A stretch of DNA of 64,000 bases from an uncultured Acidobacteriia bacterium (GCA_903923395.1 CAIXXM010000089.1:105504-169503), one strand, 5' to 3'. Positions 51,259 through 60,820 are shown, numbered from the stretch's first letter. Made by a program: numbers and translations. Notes: a model not told the origin generated them from the letters alone.

Positions 51259-54200
51259 CTAACTCGCCAGCACCTGCATCATATCTTTGCCGCAGATCCG
51301 GGCTAACTCGGCCTTGAACTCTTTATCCGGCTTGATCTTCGCGGGAATATCCAGCATCACCGAAAAATCCTTCACCGCCTCCAGACGCAGACGAACCTGG
51401 GTTTCTCCGGGCTTGCGGTCAAACAGTGCCTTCAACTCCGCCGCGCGGTCCATGCCGTTGCGGTTCAGCGGCACCTTGACGGCAATCAACGTGGGGACAG
51501 ACACGCGCACCAGATCGAGCGGAATAATGTCCTGAATGTTGATCTTCGTCGGGTTACTGTCTTCCGGCAGCGCCATGCCGCGGACCAACACCGCCTGATC
51601 TTCCACAATCATCTGCGCCACGCGTTCATACTGCGTGGTGAACACCATGCCATCCACCGTGCCCAGGCGGTCTTCAATCACCATGGAGGCCCAGGGCTTG
51701 CCATCTTTGTTCCGGCGCCGCTGAATCCCGGTCAGCACGCCGCAAATCGCCACTTCAGCACCCTTTTCCAAACCTTCCAGCTTGGATGTGTCCTGCTTGG
51801 CAACCTCGGCAATCTTTTCTTCATAAGCATCCAGCGGATGCCCGGAAACATAGAAGCCCAGAAGCTCTTTCTCGCCATTCAGCTTTTCGCGGGGCGTCCA
51901 GTCCGGAGCCTTCGGCAACGGCGGTTCCACGTGCTCTTCCGGACCCATGCCGAATAATCCGGTCTGTCCGCTTTCTCTGTCGCGGAGCGCGCGCATGCCC
52001 GTTTCAATCGCGGAATCAAGAGCGAGTAACAACTGCGCGCGGGTGCCTTCCAAACCATCCATCGCACCGGCGCGAATCAAACTTTCCATCACACGGCGGT
52101 TGATGGCACCCATGTCCGCGTGCTCACAGAAGTGGAACAGTGACTTGAACCTGCCCACTTCCTTGCGGGCCTTGATAATCGCTTCCACAGCGCCTTCGCC
52201 CACGTTCTTGACGGCACCAAGACCGAACCGCACGGCATCGCCCTTTTCATCCCGCACCGGCGTGAAAGTATATTCGCTGGCGTTCACATCCGGGGGCAGA
52301 ACACGGATGCCCATATCGCGGCATTCGTTGATATACTTCACCACCTTGCCGACGTTGCCCGTTTCCGACGTCAGCAGCGCCGCCATGAAATCGACCGGAT
52401 AGTGGGCCTTGAGATAGGCAGTTACAAATGCCAGAAAGGCGTAAGCGGCGGAGTGTGACTTATTGAAGCCATAACCCGCGAACTTATCCATGTAGTCGAA
52501 GACCTTCTCGACCTTTGCCGCCGGATGACCTTTCTTCGCCGCACCCTCAATAAACCGGGCACGCTGCTTGGCCATCTCCTCCGCCTTCTTCTTGCCCATG
52601 GCGCGCCGCAACATATCGGCTTCGCCCAGCGTATAACCGGCGATGATGTTAGAGATCTGCATCACCTGTTCCTGATACAGGATGACGCCGTACGTTTCTT
52701 CCAGAACGATCTTCAGATCCGGCAGGTCATACCGGATCGCCTTGCGCCCGTGCTTGCGCTCAATGAAGTCATCGAGCATGCCGCCCTGAATGGGACCCGG
52801 CCGGTACAAAGCATTGAGCGCCGTCAGATCTTCAATGCGGCTCGGCTGGTAGCGGCGGAGAATGTCCCGCATGCCGGGCGATTCGAACTGGAACACGCCT
52901 GAGGTGAAACCTTTACAGAAGACCTCATACGCTTTCGGATCTTCCACGGGCAGATCTTCCAGCACGATATCCACGCCATGGCGGCGCTTGATCATCTTCT
53001 GTGCGTCATCAATCAGCGTCAGCGTGGTGAGACCCAGGAAGTCCATCTTGAGCAGCTGGAGTTTGTCCAGACCGTTCATGTCGTACTGGGTCACAACTTC
53101 GTCGCGGTTGGTGCGGCTTAAAGGCACCAAAGTCTTCAAGGGTTCGGGCGAAATTACCACGCCGGCAGCGTGGACCGAAGAGTTTCTCGCAAAGCCTTCC
53201 AGCCGTTGCGCGATATCCAGAAGTTCCTTGACCTTGGGGTCCTTCGAAGCCAGATCATTGAAGCCCGGTTCCTGCTCAATCGCTTCCTTGAGCTTGATGT
53301 TCAGCGTAGTAGGTACCAGCTTGGTGAGCTTGTCCACGTCTGCAAAACTCATCTCCAGCACGCGGCCAACGTCTTTGATCGCGGCGCGTGCCCCAAGCGT
53401 GTTGAACGTGATAATCTGCGCGACCTGTTCGCGGCCGTATTTCTCCGTCACATATTGAATCACTTCGCCGCGCCGGTTCATGCAGAAGTCGATATCAATA
53501 TCGGGCATGCTGATGCGCTCCGGGTTCAGGAAGCGCTCGAAGAGCAAACCATACTGCAACGGGTCAACGTCCGTAATGGACATGGCATACCCCACCAGAC
53601 TGCCCGCCGCCGAACCGCGGCCCGGGCCCACGGGAATGTTCATCGATTTCGCGTAACGGATGAAGTCCCAGACGATGAGGAAGTAACCGGAGAACTTCAT
53701 CTTCTGGATCATGCCGATCTCGCGGTCCAGCCGGATCACATACTCTTCCAGATCATGCTTCAGCCAGCCGGAGGCGCGCAGTGCCTCCAGCCGCGGGCGT
53801 CTCCGTTCAAAGCCCTGCCTGGCGACGTAAGCAAAGTAAGAATCCGTATCGAAGGTGGGAGGAATGTCAAAGCGCGGGAAGGGATCTTTGACCTTGTCCA
53901 TCGTGATCTCGCAGCGCTGCGAGATATGGAACGGCATATCCAAGGCGGATTCCAGTTCGCCGAACAGCCGCATCATTTCATCGCGCGTCTTGAGATAGAA
54001 ATCCGGATGATCCCAGTGCATTCGGTTGGGATCATTAATGGTCTTGCCCGTGGAAATGCACATGAGGATTTCATGTGCCCGGGCGTCCGACTTGCGCAGA
54101 TAGTGGGCGTCGTTGGTGGCCACCAGCGGAATACCCGTCTCGATGGAAAGCCGGTTGATCTGCGGCGTCAGGCGCTTGTCCTGCTCCAGGCCGTGATCCT

Positions 54201-54726
54201 GAATCTCGAGGAAGAAGTTATCCTTCCCGAACATCTCGCTGTACTGGTAGGCGATCCGTTTCGCCTCGTCATACTTGTCATTCAGAACAGATTCGTTCAG
54301 ATCACCGCGCAGGCAGGCCGAAAGACAAATCAGCCCTTTGGATTTCCGGGCCAGCAGGTCTTTGTCAATTCTAGGCTTGTAGTAGAAGCCTTCCAGAAAC
54401 GCCGTGGAGACAAGATCCATCAGGTTCCGGTAGCCATCCTGGTTTTCGCAAAGCAGCACCAGGTGGTTGTAGCGGTCCGTGTCTGACCGCGTTTTCAGCC
54501 CCTGCTGGGAGACATAGACTTCGCACCCAATCACCGGACGGATGCCGTTCGCTTTGGCGGAATTGTAGAAGTGAACCGCCCCGAACATGTTGCCGTGATC
54601 GGTCATGCCGACGGCGGGCATCTTCTGCTCCGCTACCACTTCCATGAGCTGATCGATCTCGCACGCGCCGTCGAGCAGGGAATAATCGGTGTGATTGTGG
54701 AGATGAACAAAGGGAATGTCGGACAT
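51259..54726 (-). CDS. dnaE: DNA polymerase III alpha subunit
   Basis: 1155 residues, typical for DnaE1. Replicative polymerase core subunit. N-terminal PHP domain (FVHLHNHTDYSLLDGAC), palm catalytic acids in PDIDIDFC, the thumb-finger region with GPGRGSAAGSLVGYA, the alpha-specific YQEQVMQISNIIAGYTLGEADMLRRAMGKKK, and an OB-fold (about 985-1080; CGVLTGIQRRRNKDGKPWASMVIEDR). No intein. Divergent from the M3 peptidase gene across 159 bases. Confidence 0.98.
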   Translation of the reverse strand: MSDIPFVHLHNHTDYSLLDGACEIDQLMEVVAEQKMPAVGMTDHGNMFGAVHFYNSAKANGIRPVIGCEVYVSQQGLKTRSDTDRYNHLVLLCENQDGYRNLMDLVSTAFLEGFYYKPRIDKDLLARKSKGLICLSACLRGDLNESVLNDKYDEAKRIAYQYSEMFGKDNFFLEIQDHGLEQDKRLTPQINRLSIETGIPLVATNDAHYLRKSDARAHEILMCISTGKTINDPNRMHWDHPDFYLKTRDEMMRLFGELESALDMPFHISQRCEITMDKVKDPFPRFDIPPTFDTDSYFAYVARQGFERRRPRLEALRASGWLKHDLEEYVIRLDREIGMIQKMKFSGYFLIVWDFIRYAKSMNIPVGPGRGSAAGSLVGYAMSITDVDPLQYGLLFERFLNPERISMPDIDIDFCMNRRGEVIQYVTEKYGREQVAQIITFNTLGARAAIKDVGRVLEMSFADVDKLTKLVPTTLNIKLKEAIEQEPGFNDLASKDPKVKELLDIAQRLEGFARNSSVHAAGVVISPEPLKTLVPLSRTNRDEVVTQYDMNGLDKLQLLKMDFLGLTTLTLIDDAQKMIKRRHGVDIVLEDLPVEDPKAYEVFCKGFTSGVFQFESPGMRDILRRYQPSRIEDLTALNALYRPGPIQGGMLDDFIERKHGRKAIRYDLPDLKIVLEETYGVILYQEQVMQISNIIAGYTLGEADMLRRAMGKKKAEEMAKQRARFIEGAAKKGHPAAKVEKVFDYMDKFAGYGFNKSHSAAYAFLAFVTAYLKAHYPVDFMAALLTSETGNVGKVVKYINECRDMGIRVLPPDVNASEYTFTPVRDEKGDAVRFGLGAVKNVGEGAVEAIIKARKEVGRFKSLFHFCEHADMGAINRRVMESLIRAGAMDGLEGTRAQLLLALDSAIETGMRALRDRESGQTGLFGMGPEEHVEPPLPKAPDWTPREKLNGEKELLGFYVSGHPLDAYEEKIAEVAKQDTSKLEGLEKGAEVAICGVLTGIQRRRNKDGKPWASMVIEDRLGTVDGMVFTTQYERVAQMIVEDQAVLVRGMALPEDSNPTKINIQDIIPLDLVRVSVPTLIAVKVPLNRNGMDRAAELKALFDRKPGETQVRLRLEAVKDFSVMLDIPAKIKPDKEFKAELARICGKDMMQVLAS

Positions 54727-54885
54727 AGCGGACCAGCGGGGTTGATCTCTATTCTACGCCCGGGGTGCTCGGACCGCGGCGCACCGACAGCGGGTACCAA
54801 GGGTTTTACGTATTCCGAACGCCAATAGTTTCGTAACTGTTGGTACTATATTAGATTGAGTTCTTCGCGACGCTGAACATCCACG

Positions 54886-56910
54886 ATGTCGACTAATCCC
54901 CTGCTGCAAATTCACTTTCAAATTCCCTTCGATCAGGTGCGACCGGAGCATGTCGTCCCGGGAATTACCGAGCTCATTGCGGCGGCAAAAGAGCGAATTG
55001 ATGCGATCGTAAACGACCCTTCACCGCGGACATTCGAAAACACGATGCTGGCGCTCGAGCGCAGCACGGAAAATCTCGACTATGCGCTGGCGGTGGTCAG
55101 GCACTTGGAATCCGTTGCAACGTCCCCGGAATTGCGCGCCGCCTGGAATGCCGTAGAGGGCGAGGCCAGTGCTTTCTATTCGCAAATCCCTTTGAATGAA
55201 GGACTTTGGAAGCAGTTGCAGGCGTTTGAAGCGACCGGGGAGGCCAGGAACCTGAGTCCGGTCAAAACCCGTTTCGTGGTCAAAACGCTGGATTCTTTCC
55301 GCCGCTGCGGCGCGGAACTCGACGCGGCGGGCAAGACCCGTTTGGCGGAAATCGACGTCGAATTAACCAAACTGACAACAAAATTCTCTGAAAATGTTCT
55401 GGATTCCACCAATTCCTTCGAACTGGTGATCACGGAAGAAGAGCGTTTGGCCGGATTGCCCCCCAGCGCAATTGCTGCGGCGAAGCAATCCGCCGAATCG
55501 AAGGGCATCGAAGGTTGGCGCTTTTCCCTGCAGGCCCCGAGCTACATCGCGGTGATGACCTACCTGGATGACCGGTCCATCCGCGAGCATTTTTACACGG
55601 CGTTCTCTCTCCGTGCGACTGAACCGGAACGCGACAACCGCCCGGTGATGACCCGGATCATCGAACTCCGCCGCGAAAAAGCCGCCCTGCTCGGCTTCTC
55701 TGACTTCGCCGACTTCGTTCTGCATGACCGCATGGCCCACACCGGCGCACGGGCGATGGAGTTCCTGGAAGAACTGAAAGCCAAGACCATTCCGTACTTC
55801 GAGAAGGAGAACCGCCAGCTCGAAGCCTTCGCCGGACAGCATCTGGAACCGTGGGACATAGGCTACTGGGCTGAAAAGCAGCGGAAGGCCCTCTACGAAT
55901 TCGACGAAGAAGAACTACGGCCCTACTTCCCCGCGGAGCGCGTGGTGGCGGGAATGTTTGACCTGGTGGAGAGGCTTTACGGCATCGTCGTCAAGCACAA
56001 AGAGGGCGTGCCGGTTTGGCATGAGGACGTTCGTTACTACGAAGTCCACGAGAAGAGCGGCGCTCTTTTGGGTGCCTTCTACGCGGATTGGTTCCCCAGG
56101 GAAACCAAGCGGGATGGTGCCTGGATGGAAGGTTTCATCACTGGCGTGGAAACGCCCGATGGCCTGGAACCGCATGCTGGCTGCATTTGCGGCAATCTAA
56201 CGCCGCCCATTGGCGGCAAGCCCGCCCTGCTGACGCACCGCGAAGTGGAAACCATCTTCCATGAATTTGGCCACCTGCTGCATCATGTGCTGAGCCGGGT
56301 GGAAGTCCGCAGCCTTGCCGGGACGAATGTGGCGTGGGACTTCGTGGAATTGCCCTCGCAAATCATGGAGAACTGGTGCTGGGAACGGGCTTCTCTCGAT
56401 CTCTTCGCCCGCCACTATGAGACAGGCGAGACCATTCCAGACGGTCTGTTCCAGAAGATGGTCCGGGCCCGCACCTACCGGGCGGCCAACCAGCAGATGC
56501 GCCAGCTTGGCTTCGGCTTTGTGGATCTCAAACTGCACAGGGAATACACCCCGGCCATTCACGGCGACGCGGTGGTCTACGCCCGCAACATTCTGCAGGG
56601 CTTCGCAGCTTCGAAACTGCCGGAGCACTACGCGATGATCGCAGGCTTTACGCATCTCTTCTCCAGCCCCGTGGGCTATGGTGCCGGTTACTATTCCTAC
56701 AAGTGGGCCGAGGTGCTGGATGCCGACGCCTTCACGCGCTTCCTCGCGGAAGGTGTATTCAGCGAAGAAGTTGGGGCGGCCTTCCGCGAGAACATCCTTT
56801 CCAAGGGCGACAGCGAAGATCCCGCGGATCTCTACCGCCGCTTCATGGGCCGTGACCCGAATCCAGATGCCCTGCTTGTCCGCTCCGGTCTGATCGAAGC
56901 GGCTGCGTGA
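54886..56910 (+). CDS. M3-family oligopeptidase
   Basis: 674 residues. Zinc metallopeptidase of the thimet oligopeptidase/oligopeptidase A (PrlC/Dcp) family, cytoplasmic, without signal peptide. Zinc ligands are His459 and His463 in HEFGHLLHH, and Glu488 in FVELPSQIMENW, 29 residues on as in thimet oligopeptidase. The helical N-terminal half and length are normal. It degrades short peptides, including cleaved signal peptides in E. coli. The AAA ATPase gene starts 30 bases later on the same strand. Confidence 0.95.
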   Translation: MSTNPLLQIHFQIPFDQVRPEHVVPGITELIAAAKERIDAIVNDPSPRTFENTMLALERSTENLDYALAVVRHLESVATSPELRAAWNAVEGEASAFYSQIPLNEGLWKQLQAFEATGEARNLSPVKTRFVVKTLDSFRRCGAELDAAGKTRLAEIDVELTKLTTKFSENVLDSTNSFELVITEEERLAGLPPSAIAAAKQSAESKGIEGWRFSLQAPSYIAVMTYLDDRSIREHFYTAFSLRATEPERDNRPVMTRIIELRREKAALLGFSDFADFVLHDRMAHTGARAMEFLEELKAKTIPYFEKENRQLEAFAGQHLEPWDIGYWAEKQRKALYEFDEEELRPYFPAERVVAGMFDLVERLYGIVVKHKEGVPVWHEDVRYYEVHEKSGALLGAFYADWFPRETKRDGAWMEGFITGVETPDGLEPHAGCICGNLTPPIGGKPALLTHREVETIFHEFGHLLHHVLSRVEVRSLAGTNVAWDFVELPSQIMENWCWERASLDLFARHYETGETIPDGLFQKMVRARTYRAANQQMRQLGFGFVDLKLHREYTPAIHGDAVVYARNILQGFAASKLPEHYAMIAGFTHLFSSPVGYGAGYYSYKWAEVLDADAFTRFLAEGVFSEEVGAAFRENILSKGDSEDPADLYRRFMGRDPNPDALLVRSGLIEAAA

Positions 56911-56940
56911 TCCGGTCCGGCTGGTATTCTGAAGGCGTAG

Positions 56941-57540
56941 ATGTTTCTTAAAATCCTCGCCCACCCTGTCTTTTCCAACCTGAACTATCACATGCCCGCG
57001 GTGGTCGATTTGTCGCACCCGCTCGTCATGATCACGGGAGACAACGGCTCCGGCAAGTCCACGCTGCTGCATTCCATCTACCTTGCACTCAAAGGCGAAC
57101 AGCGCGATGGCTTCATCTACCGCCTGGACCCCGGCAAGACCAACTACGGCCGCGTGTTCCTCTTCGATGCCGAGCAGCACAACCCGCGCGTGCAGTTGGA
57201 TCTGTTCCAGGATCAACCGGAGATGCTCGAATTCCTCCAGATGGCCAGCCACGGGCAGGTGATGCTCGCGATGTTCCGCCAGAACTTCCCGTCATTGGGG
57301 GAAGGCACGGTTCTACTGCTGGATGAGCCAGAAATGGCGCTCTCGATCTCGAATCAACGCCGCATCCTGAAGATGTTGATGGAACTGGTGGTGGAGAAGA
57401 AGTTCCGCATCATCTGCGCGACACACTCGCCGGTCCTGGTGGATGCACCAGAGACTTACGTGATCAATTTGGATGATTACGTCAACAAGCAGGTGCCCCT
57501 CGACAGCTTCGGAGTCGAGGGCGCAAGCACGATTCAGTAG
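56941..57540 (+). CDS. stand-alone AAA-type ATPase (ABC/SMC-like)
   Basis: 199 residues. Walker A GDNGSGKST (33-41), a signature-like LQMASHGQ (about 97-103), Walker B VLLLDEPEMALS and a switch His in ATHSPVL. This is an AAA_21/AAA_23-like ATPase related to SMC/ABC nucleotide domains, but with no transmembrane or coiled-coil part. Similar small proteins occur alone or with nucleases; here no nuclease (e.g. TOPRIM) is adjacent. It may share a transcript with the M3 peptidase. Its stop directly abuts that of the convergent ygfZ gene. Confidence 0.85.
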   Translation: MFLKILAHPVFSNLNYHMPAVVDLSHPLVMITGDNGSGKSTLLHSIYLALKGEQRDGFIYRLDPGKTNYGRVFLFDAEQHNPRVQLDLFQDQPEMLEFLQMASHGQVMLAMFRQNFPSLGEGTVLLLDEPEMALSISNQRRILKMLMELVVEKKFRIICATHSPVLVDAPETYVINLDDYVNKQVPLDSFGVEGASTIQ

Positions 57541-58359
57541 TTACTTCGGCGCCGCAAGCGTCGCGGAGTGCCCGGCAACTTCCACCACAGCCCCCACAGC
57601 GGCGGCCGGCACGCGGATCACACCAAAGCCGAAGGTCTTGCCCGCATGAATCACGGATGAGGTGATCTCCCCGGTTTCCTTGCCTTCGTGGAACACCTTC
57701 TCCCCTGCGGCAACGGTTACCGGCGCAGCGATCTCAAAGGCCATCAACAGCTTGTTCAAATGCCCGCGGGCACGAACCCGCTCGACAATCTCCTGCCCGA
57801 TGTAACAGCCCTTCTGAAAGTGGACCGCATGCATGAGCTGGGTTTCCTGCGGGATGGATTTGTCCCCGAAGTCGACGCCAAAGGCCGGCTTCCGGTTGGC
57901 GATCCGCAGTGCGTCGGCTTCCTCCAGACTCATCGGCGGAAGCCCCAGTTCGGGAAGAGGCCCCGAGCCATACAAACGGTAGCCCGGCTCGCCTGTATAG
58001 GAAATCTGTACAGCATCGGCAGGCGGCTCCACACCGTCCCCCTCCACACCAAGACACCAGGTGGAAGCGGTCACATCCTCGAGTTCCACATCATCGGCAA
58101 TGATGTAGTGGTCCAGATGCTCCAGCAGGAATGCGCGCGAGGCCGGTGCCACATCCAGCAGGAAGTGATCCTCGAAGCAGAGCAGGTGTGCGTCCGCCAG
58201 GATGCGGCCTTGCGCGTCAAGGAAGAAAGCATAGACAACGTCCCCCGGCTGCATCTGCTGCACATGGTTTGTGGTCATGGCATGCAGCAGGCGGGCGCGG
58301 TCCTCGCCGGTGACTTTGATGCGTCCGCGGCCGGAAAGGTCAATCACTGAGGCGGTCAT
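57541..58359 (-). CDS. ygfZ: YgfZ/GcvT-like tetrahydrofolate-binding protein
   Basis: 272 residues. YgfZ-type protein that assists assembly or repair of some iron-sulfur enzymes using tetrahydrofolate. The diagnostic KGCYIGQE (183-190) followed by VRARGHLNK is intact. The fold resembles the T-protein of glycine cleavage, without other gcv genes nearby. It follows the four-helix membrane protein with a 4-base overlap. It has no visible signal peptide and is cytoplasmic. Confidence 0.92.
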   Translation of the reverse strand: MTASVIDLSGRGRIKVTGEDRARLLHAMTTNHVQQMQPGDVVYAFFLDAQGRILADAHLLCFEDHFLLDVAPASRAFLLEHLDHYIIADDVELEDVTASTWCLGVEGDGVEPPADAVQISYTGEPGYRLYGSGPLPELGLPPMSLEEADALRIANRKPAFGVDFGDKSIPQETQLMHAVHFQKGCYIGQEIVERVRARGHLNKLLMAFEIAAPVTVAAGEKVFHEGKETGEITSSVIHAGKTFGFGVIRVPAAAVGAVVEVAGHSATLAAPK

Positions 58360-58781
58360 TTGGTGGAGAGGTAACGGAGCACGGCTGAGAGGACCACAAT
58401 GGTCACTGCGCTGAACACCACACCGGTGAGTTGCTTTTCGCGCTTCTTGTTCGCGGCGCGGCCCAGCAGGATGCCAACGGCAATCACGTGCAGCGCGAGC
58501 AGGAACTTGATGCCAAACACCATGTGGTATTCCTTCGGCACGCCGGTGGCAACTTTGCGGAAGAAGTTATAGAAACCGGAGAGCAGAATACCAATCGAAG
58601 CGGTCCAAACAAAGGGCTTCCATGCGGCAGCAACCGCATTGTCCACTTTGTCACGGGTCTCAGGGCTCAAAGGGCTGAGGGCGGGGGAAACGGCGAAGCG
58701 CCATGCCAGCGCGCCGCCAGTCAAAGTCACGGCTGACAGGATGTGCAGCACGCGCATGAAGATAACCAGGATAGATTCCAT
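58356..58781 (-). CDS. four-helix membrane protein (CopD-like)
   Basis: 141 residues from the ATG at 58781 (an ATG at 58787 is possible). Four helices: ILVIFMRVLHILSAVTLTGGALAW, VWTASIGILLSGFYNFF, FGIKFLLALHVIAVGILLG, LTGVVFSAVTIVVLSAVL. His in FMRVLHILS and LALHVIAV lie in helices 1 and 3, positions able to bind heme or metal, as in CopD-like proteins. It overlaps ygfZ by 4 bases, so the two are co-translated. No functional link is proven. Confidence 0.75.
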   Translation of the reverse strand: MESILVIFMRVLHILSAVTLTGGALAWRFAVSPALSPLSPETRDKVDNAVAAAWKPFVWTASIGILLSGFYNFFRKVATGVPKEYHMVFGIKFLLALHVIAVGILLGRAANKKREKQLTGVVFSAVTIVVLSAVLRYLSTK

Positions 58782-58831
58782 CTGCAATCATGATGATGGA
58801 AGGCGGGCGCCCGATGCAATGAGGCGCGCAT

Positions 58832-59461
58832 ATGATTCTTGAAACAATCCCTGTAGGCATGCTTGGCTGCAACTGTACGGTGTTCGGTGATGAGACCACC
58901 GGCGAGGCAATTGTGGTGGACCCCGGCGACGATATCGCGCACATTCAGGAGATCATCGAACGCAACAGCCTGAAGGTCGGCATGATTGTGATCACGCACG
59001 CTCATATCGATCACATCGGCGGCGCGCACAAACTGCGTGAACTGACCGGTGCACCGGTCTACATGCATGAGGCGGACAAGATGCTGAGCGACATGCTGGA
59101 CGTGCAGGCGACCTGGCTTGGTGTCGAGCCGCCGCCCGACCCGGGCATCGACACTCCGGCGAAGGAGGGCGATCTGCTGCATGCCGGTGCCGTGGAAGCG
59201 CAGGTCATCCACACGCCGGGCCATACACCGGGCAGCATCTCGCTGTTCATCGCGTCAGAGAAGACGCTGCTGGCGGGCGATACGCTCTTCCACGGCAGCG
59301 TGGGCCGCACGGATCTGCCGGGCGGGAACAGCGCGCAGATCAAGCAGTCGATCTCTGGGAAGTTGTATACGCTGCCGGAGGAAACGATCGTGATCGCAGG
59401 CCATGGCGGAACGACCACGATTGGGCGTGAGAAGCGGTTGAATGCTTTTGTGCGGGGGTGA
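58832..59461 (+). CDS. MBL-fold metallohydrolase (glyoxalase II-like)
   Basis: 209 residues. The metallo-beta-lactamase motif THAHIDHIGG (His56, His58, Asp60, His61) is followed by HTPGHTPGSISLF, LLAGDTLFHGSVGRTDLPGG and IVIAGHGGTTTIGREK, completing a dinuclear metal site. The subgroup is the hydroxyacylglutathione hydrolase-like single-domain family, which cleaves thioesters and related compounds. It is cytoplasmic. A DUF6968-DUF2442 gene follows after 3 bases. Confidence 0.93.
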   Translation: MILETIPVGMLGCNCTVFGDETTGEAIVVDPGDDIAHIQEIIERNSLKVGMIVITHAHIDHIGGAHKLRELTGAPVYMHEADKMLSDMLDVQATWLGVEPPPDPGIDTPAKEGDLLHAGAVEAQVIHTPGHTPGSISLFIASEKTLLAGDTLFHGSVGRTDLPGGNSAQIKQSISGKLYTLPEETIVIAGHGGTTTIGREKRLNAFVRG

Positions 59462-59464
59462 GGG

Positions 59465-59998
59465 TTGCGATTAGAAACCGTCGGCGAGGTGATTGCGGAG
59501 AGGAAGCTGCACCGGGCGCAAGGGGAAGTCATCGTTCGGATCGGCAGGCCAGCCCTGTCGGGCCACGGGGATTGGTATTGCCCATTCGAAATCACTGGGC
59601 TTCCCAATGGTCCGATCCTCCGCGCCACGTTCGGCGTTGATGCCGTGCAGGCTCTTGAGCTGGTTCACGGTGTGGTCGGTGCGCTCTTGGACTATTGGAA
59701 GCGCGAACTGGATGGCGACTTGTATTTTGAACAGCCGGGAGATGATCTTGGGTTTCCGCTGCCGGTCAGGGAGTTGCAAGCCAGCAAAATCGAGCCGGAT
59801 CTGGACTGCCTGGTGATTGAACTGAAGTCTGGGACCAAGCTGTCGATACCTTGGGGAAACCTCTCCCGCCGTCTCGCGGAAGCTTCCGCATCAGAGCGAA
59901 GTGTGATGGAGCTATCGCCGTCCGGCTACGGCATTCATTGGCCACTACTGGATGAAGATCTTGCCATCGGACCGATAGTTACTTCTTCCATCCGCTAA
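59465..59998 (+). CDS. DUF6968 and DUF2442 two-domain protein
   Basis: 177 residues starting at a TTG (59465) just after GGGTGAGG. The N-terminal half (GDWYCPFEITGLPNGPILRATFGVDAVQALELV) resembles DUF6968; the C-terminal half (LDCLVIELKSGTKLSIPWGNLSRRLAEASASERSVMELSPSGYGIHWPLLDEDLAIGPIV) is DUF2442. DUF2442 is normally a stand-alone gene linked to toxin-antitoxin DUF4160 partners. The link of the two domains in one chain is unusual and its function is unknown. It lies in a run with the MBL hydrolase and a tiny membrane protein (1-base overlap). Confidence 0.7.
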   Translation: MRLETVGEVIAERKLHRAQGEVIVRIGRPALSGHGDWYCPFEITGLPNGPILRATFGVDAVQALELVHGVVGALLDYWKRELDGDLYFEQPGDDLGFPLPVRELQASKIEPDLDCLVIELKSGTKLSIPWGNLSRRLAEASASERSVMELSPSGYGIHWPLLDEDLAIGPIVTSSIR

Positions 59999-60231
59999 TG
60001 AACAACAAGCTCATCGTAATCGTGTTCGTCTTGTCATTCATTGTTTTCCTGGTTTCGGGCTCCGGATTCGCAGGGAACGTTTGGGCGGCGAGCTTCAAGG
60101 ATGAAAACTATTCAAGGTATATCTACAATGCAACAATCTACGGATGGAGTGCCTGCATCTCCCTCCTCGGGTGTTGCGTCATGGCAGGTATCGGGATCGC
60201 CAAGTGGGTCCGGCGCAAACGCGTCTCCTGA
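59998..60231 (+). CDS. small two-helix membrane protein
   Basis: 77 residues. Two hydrophobic helices (LIVIVFVLSFIVFLVSGSG at about 4-23 and GWSACISLLGCCVMAGIGIAKW at about 48-70) flank a polar loop and a basic end (VRRKRVS). The ATG overlaps the stop of the DUF2442 gene by one base, so it is translated with it. No family recognised. Confidence 0.6.
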   Translation: MNNKLIVIVFVLSFIVFLVSGSGFAGNVWAASFKDENYSRYIYNATIYGWSACISLLGCCVMAGIGIAKWVRRKRVS

Positions 60232-60232
60232 G

Positions 60233-60276
60233 CCTTTGCGGCCTTTAGCTCCGCCATCATACTAGCCACGAGTTCC
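60233..60276 (-). pseudogene. relic duplicate of the 3' end of the gene at 60527-60802
   Basis: 44 bases match 60550-60593 with six differences and translate on the reverse strand to ELVASMMAELKAAK, against ELVSSVMAELKAAK in the intact copy. Only the end of the gene is left, just past the small membrane protein. Confidence 0.6.
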
Positions 60277-60302
60277 CAAGGAACGACCGCGAAGCCGACC
60301 TG

Positions 60303-60518
60303 TCAGCCCGGGGACTCTTCGAGATGAGTAATCCGCCGCTCGTGTGACTCCGCGATCCGAGCTAAAGCGCGGATATCCTCTGCATCACGGTTGGTAACAT
60401 CGACAAGCTTGCGAACACTATCGGAGGTTTCGCGGACAGCAACCAGCAGGAGTTCGACGCTTTGCGCGAGTGCTTCGTGCCGATCAGTGAGCCTGTCCAA
60501 CCGTTCATCAATGGTCAT
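60303..60518 (-). CDS. small coiled-coil protein
   Basis: 71 residues, almost wholly helical with heptad repeats (RLDRLTDRHEALAQSVELLLVAVRETSDSVRKLVDVTNRDAEDIRALARIAESHERRITHLEE). It probably forms a coiled-coil oligomer. No signal or known family. It stands eight bases after the end of another short helical gene on the same strand, and between the two copies of that gene's end sequence. Confidence 0.6.
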   Translation of the reverse strand: MTIDERLDRLTDRHEALAQSVELLLVAVRETSDSVRKLVDVTNRDAEDIRALARIAESHERRITHLEESPG

Positions 60519-60526
60519 AACACTCT

Positions 60527-60802
60527 TTATGTTAACTCGTTGGGCTGACCCTTCGCCGCCTTCAGCTCCGCCATCACACTAGACACCAGTTCCTTGGCAT
60601 CCTCAATCGCCTTCGAAATCACCTGGATATCCATCGACGGCTTCCCCGGTTGCCGCGCACTTTGACAGTAAACTCCATGCTGTCCCACTAGAACCAAAGC
60701 GTCCGTCAGCACATCTAACGTTACAGCCAGACGCCCGCGGGGAACGCCCATCATGAATTCGTGCTTCTCCAGTTCGTCGCGCCGTTCTTGGTATACCGTC
60801 AC
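60527..60802 (-). CDS. small helical protein of unknown function
   Basis: 91 residues from the GTG at 60802. The frame is open for far longer upstream, but that part lies antisense to the DegT aminotransferase gene and is biased by it, so the short form is preferred. The C-terminus DIQVISKAIEDAKELVSSVMAELKAAKGQ is a long amphipathic helix. A decayed copy of this end lies at 60233-60276, which supports its being a real gene. No family recognised. Confidence 0.5.
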   Translation of the reverse strand: MTVYQERRDELEKHEFMMGVPRGRLAVTLDVLTDALVLVGQHGVYCQSARQPGKPSMDIQVISKAIEDAKELVSSVMAELKAAKGQPNELT

Positions 60803-60820
60803 AAGCCTTATTCTATCGAT

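Noticed and set aside
51248..51263. Terminator after dnaE (GTTAG...CTAAC)
   Set aside because: The stem has only 5 pairs and there is no T tract.
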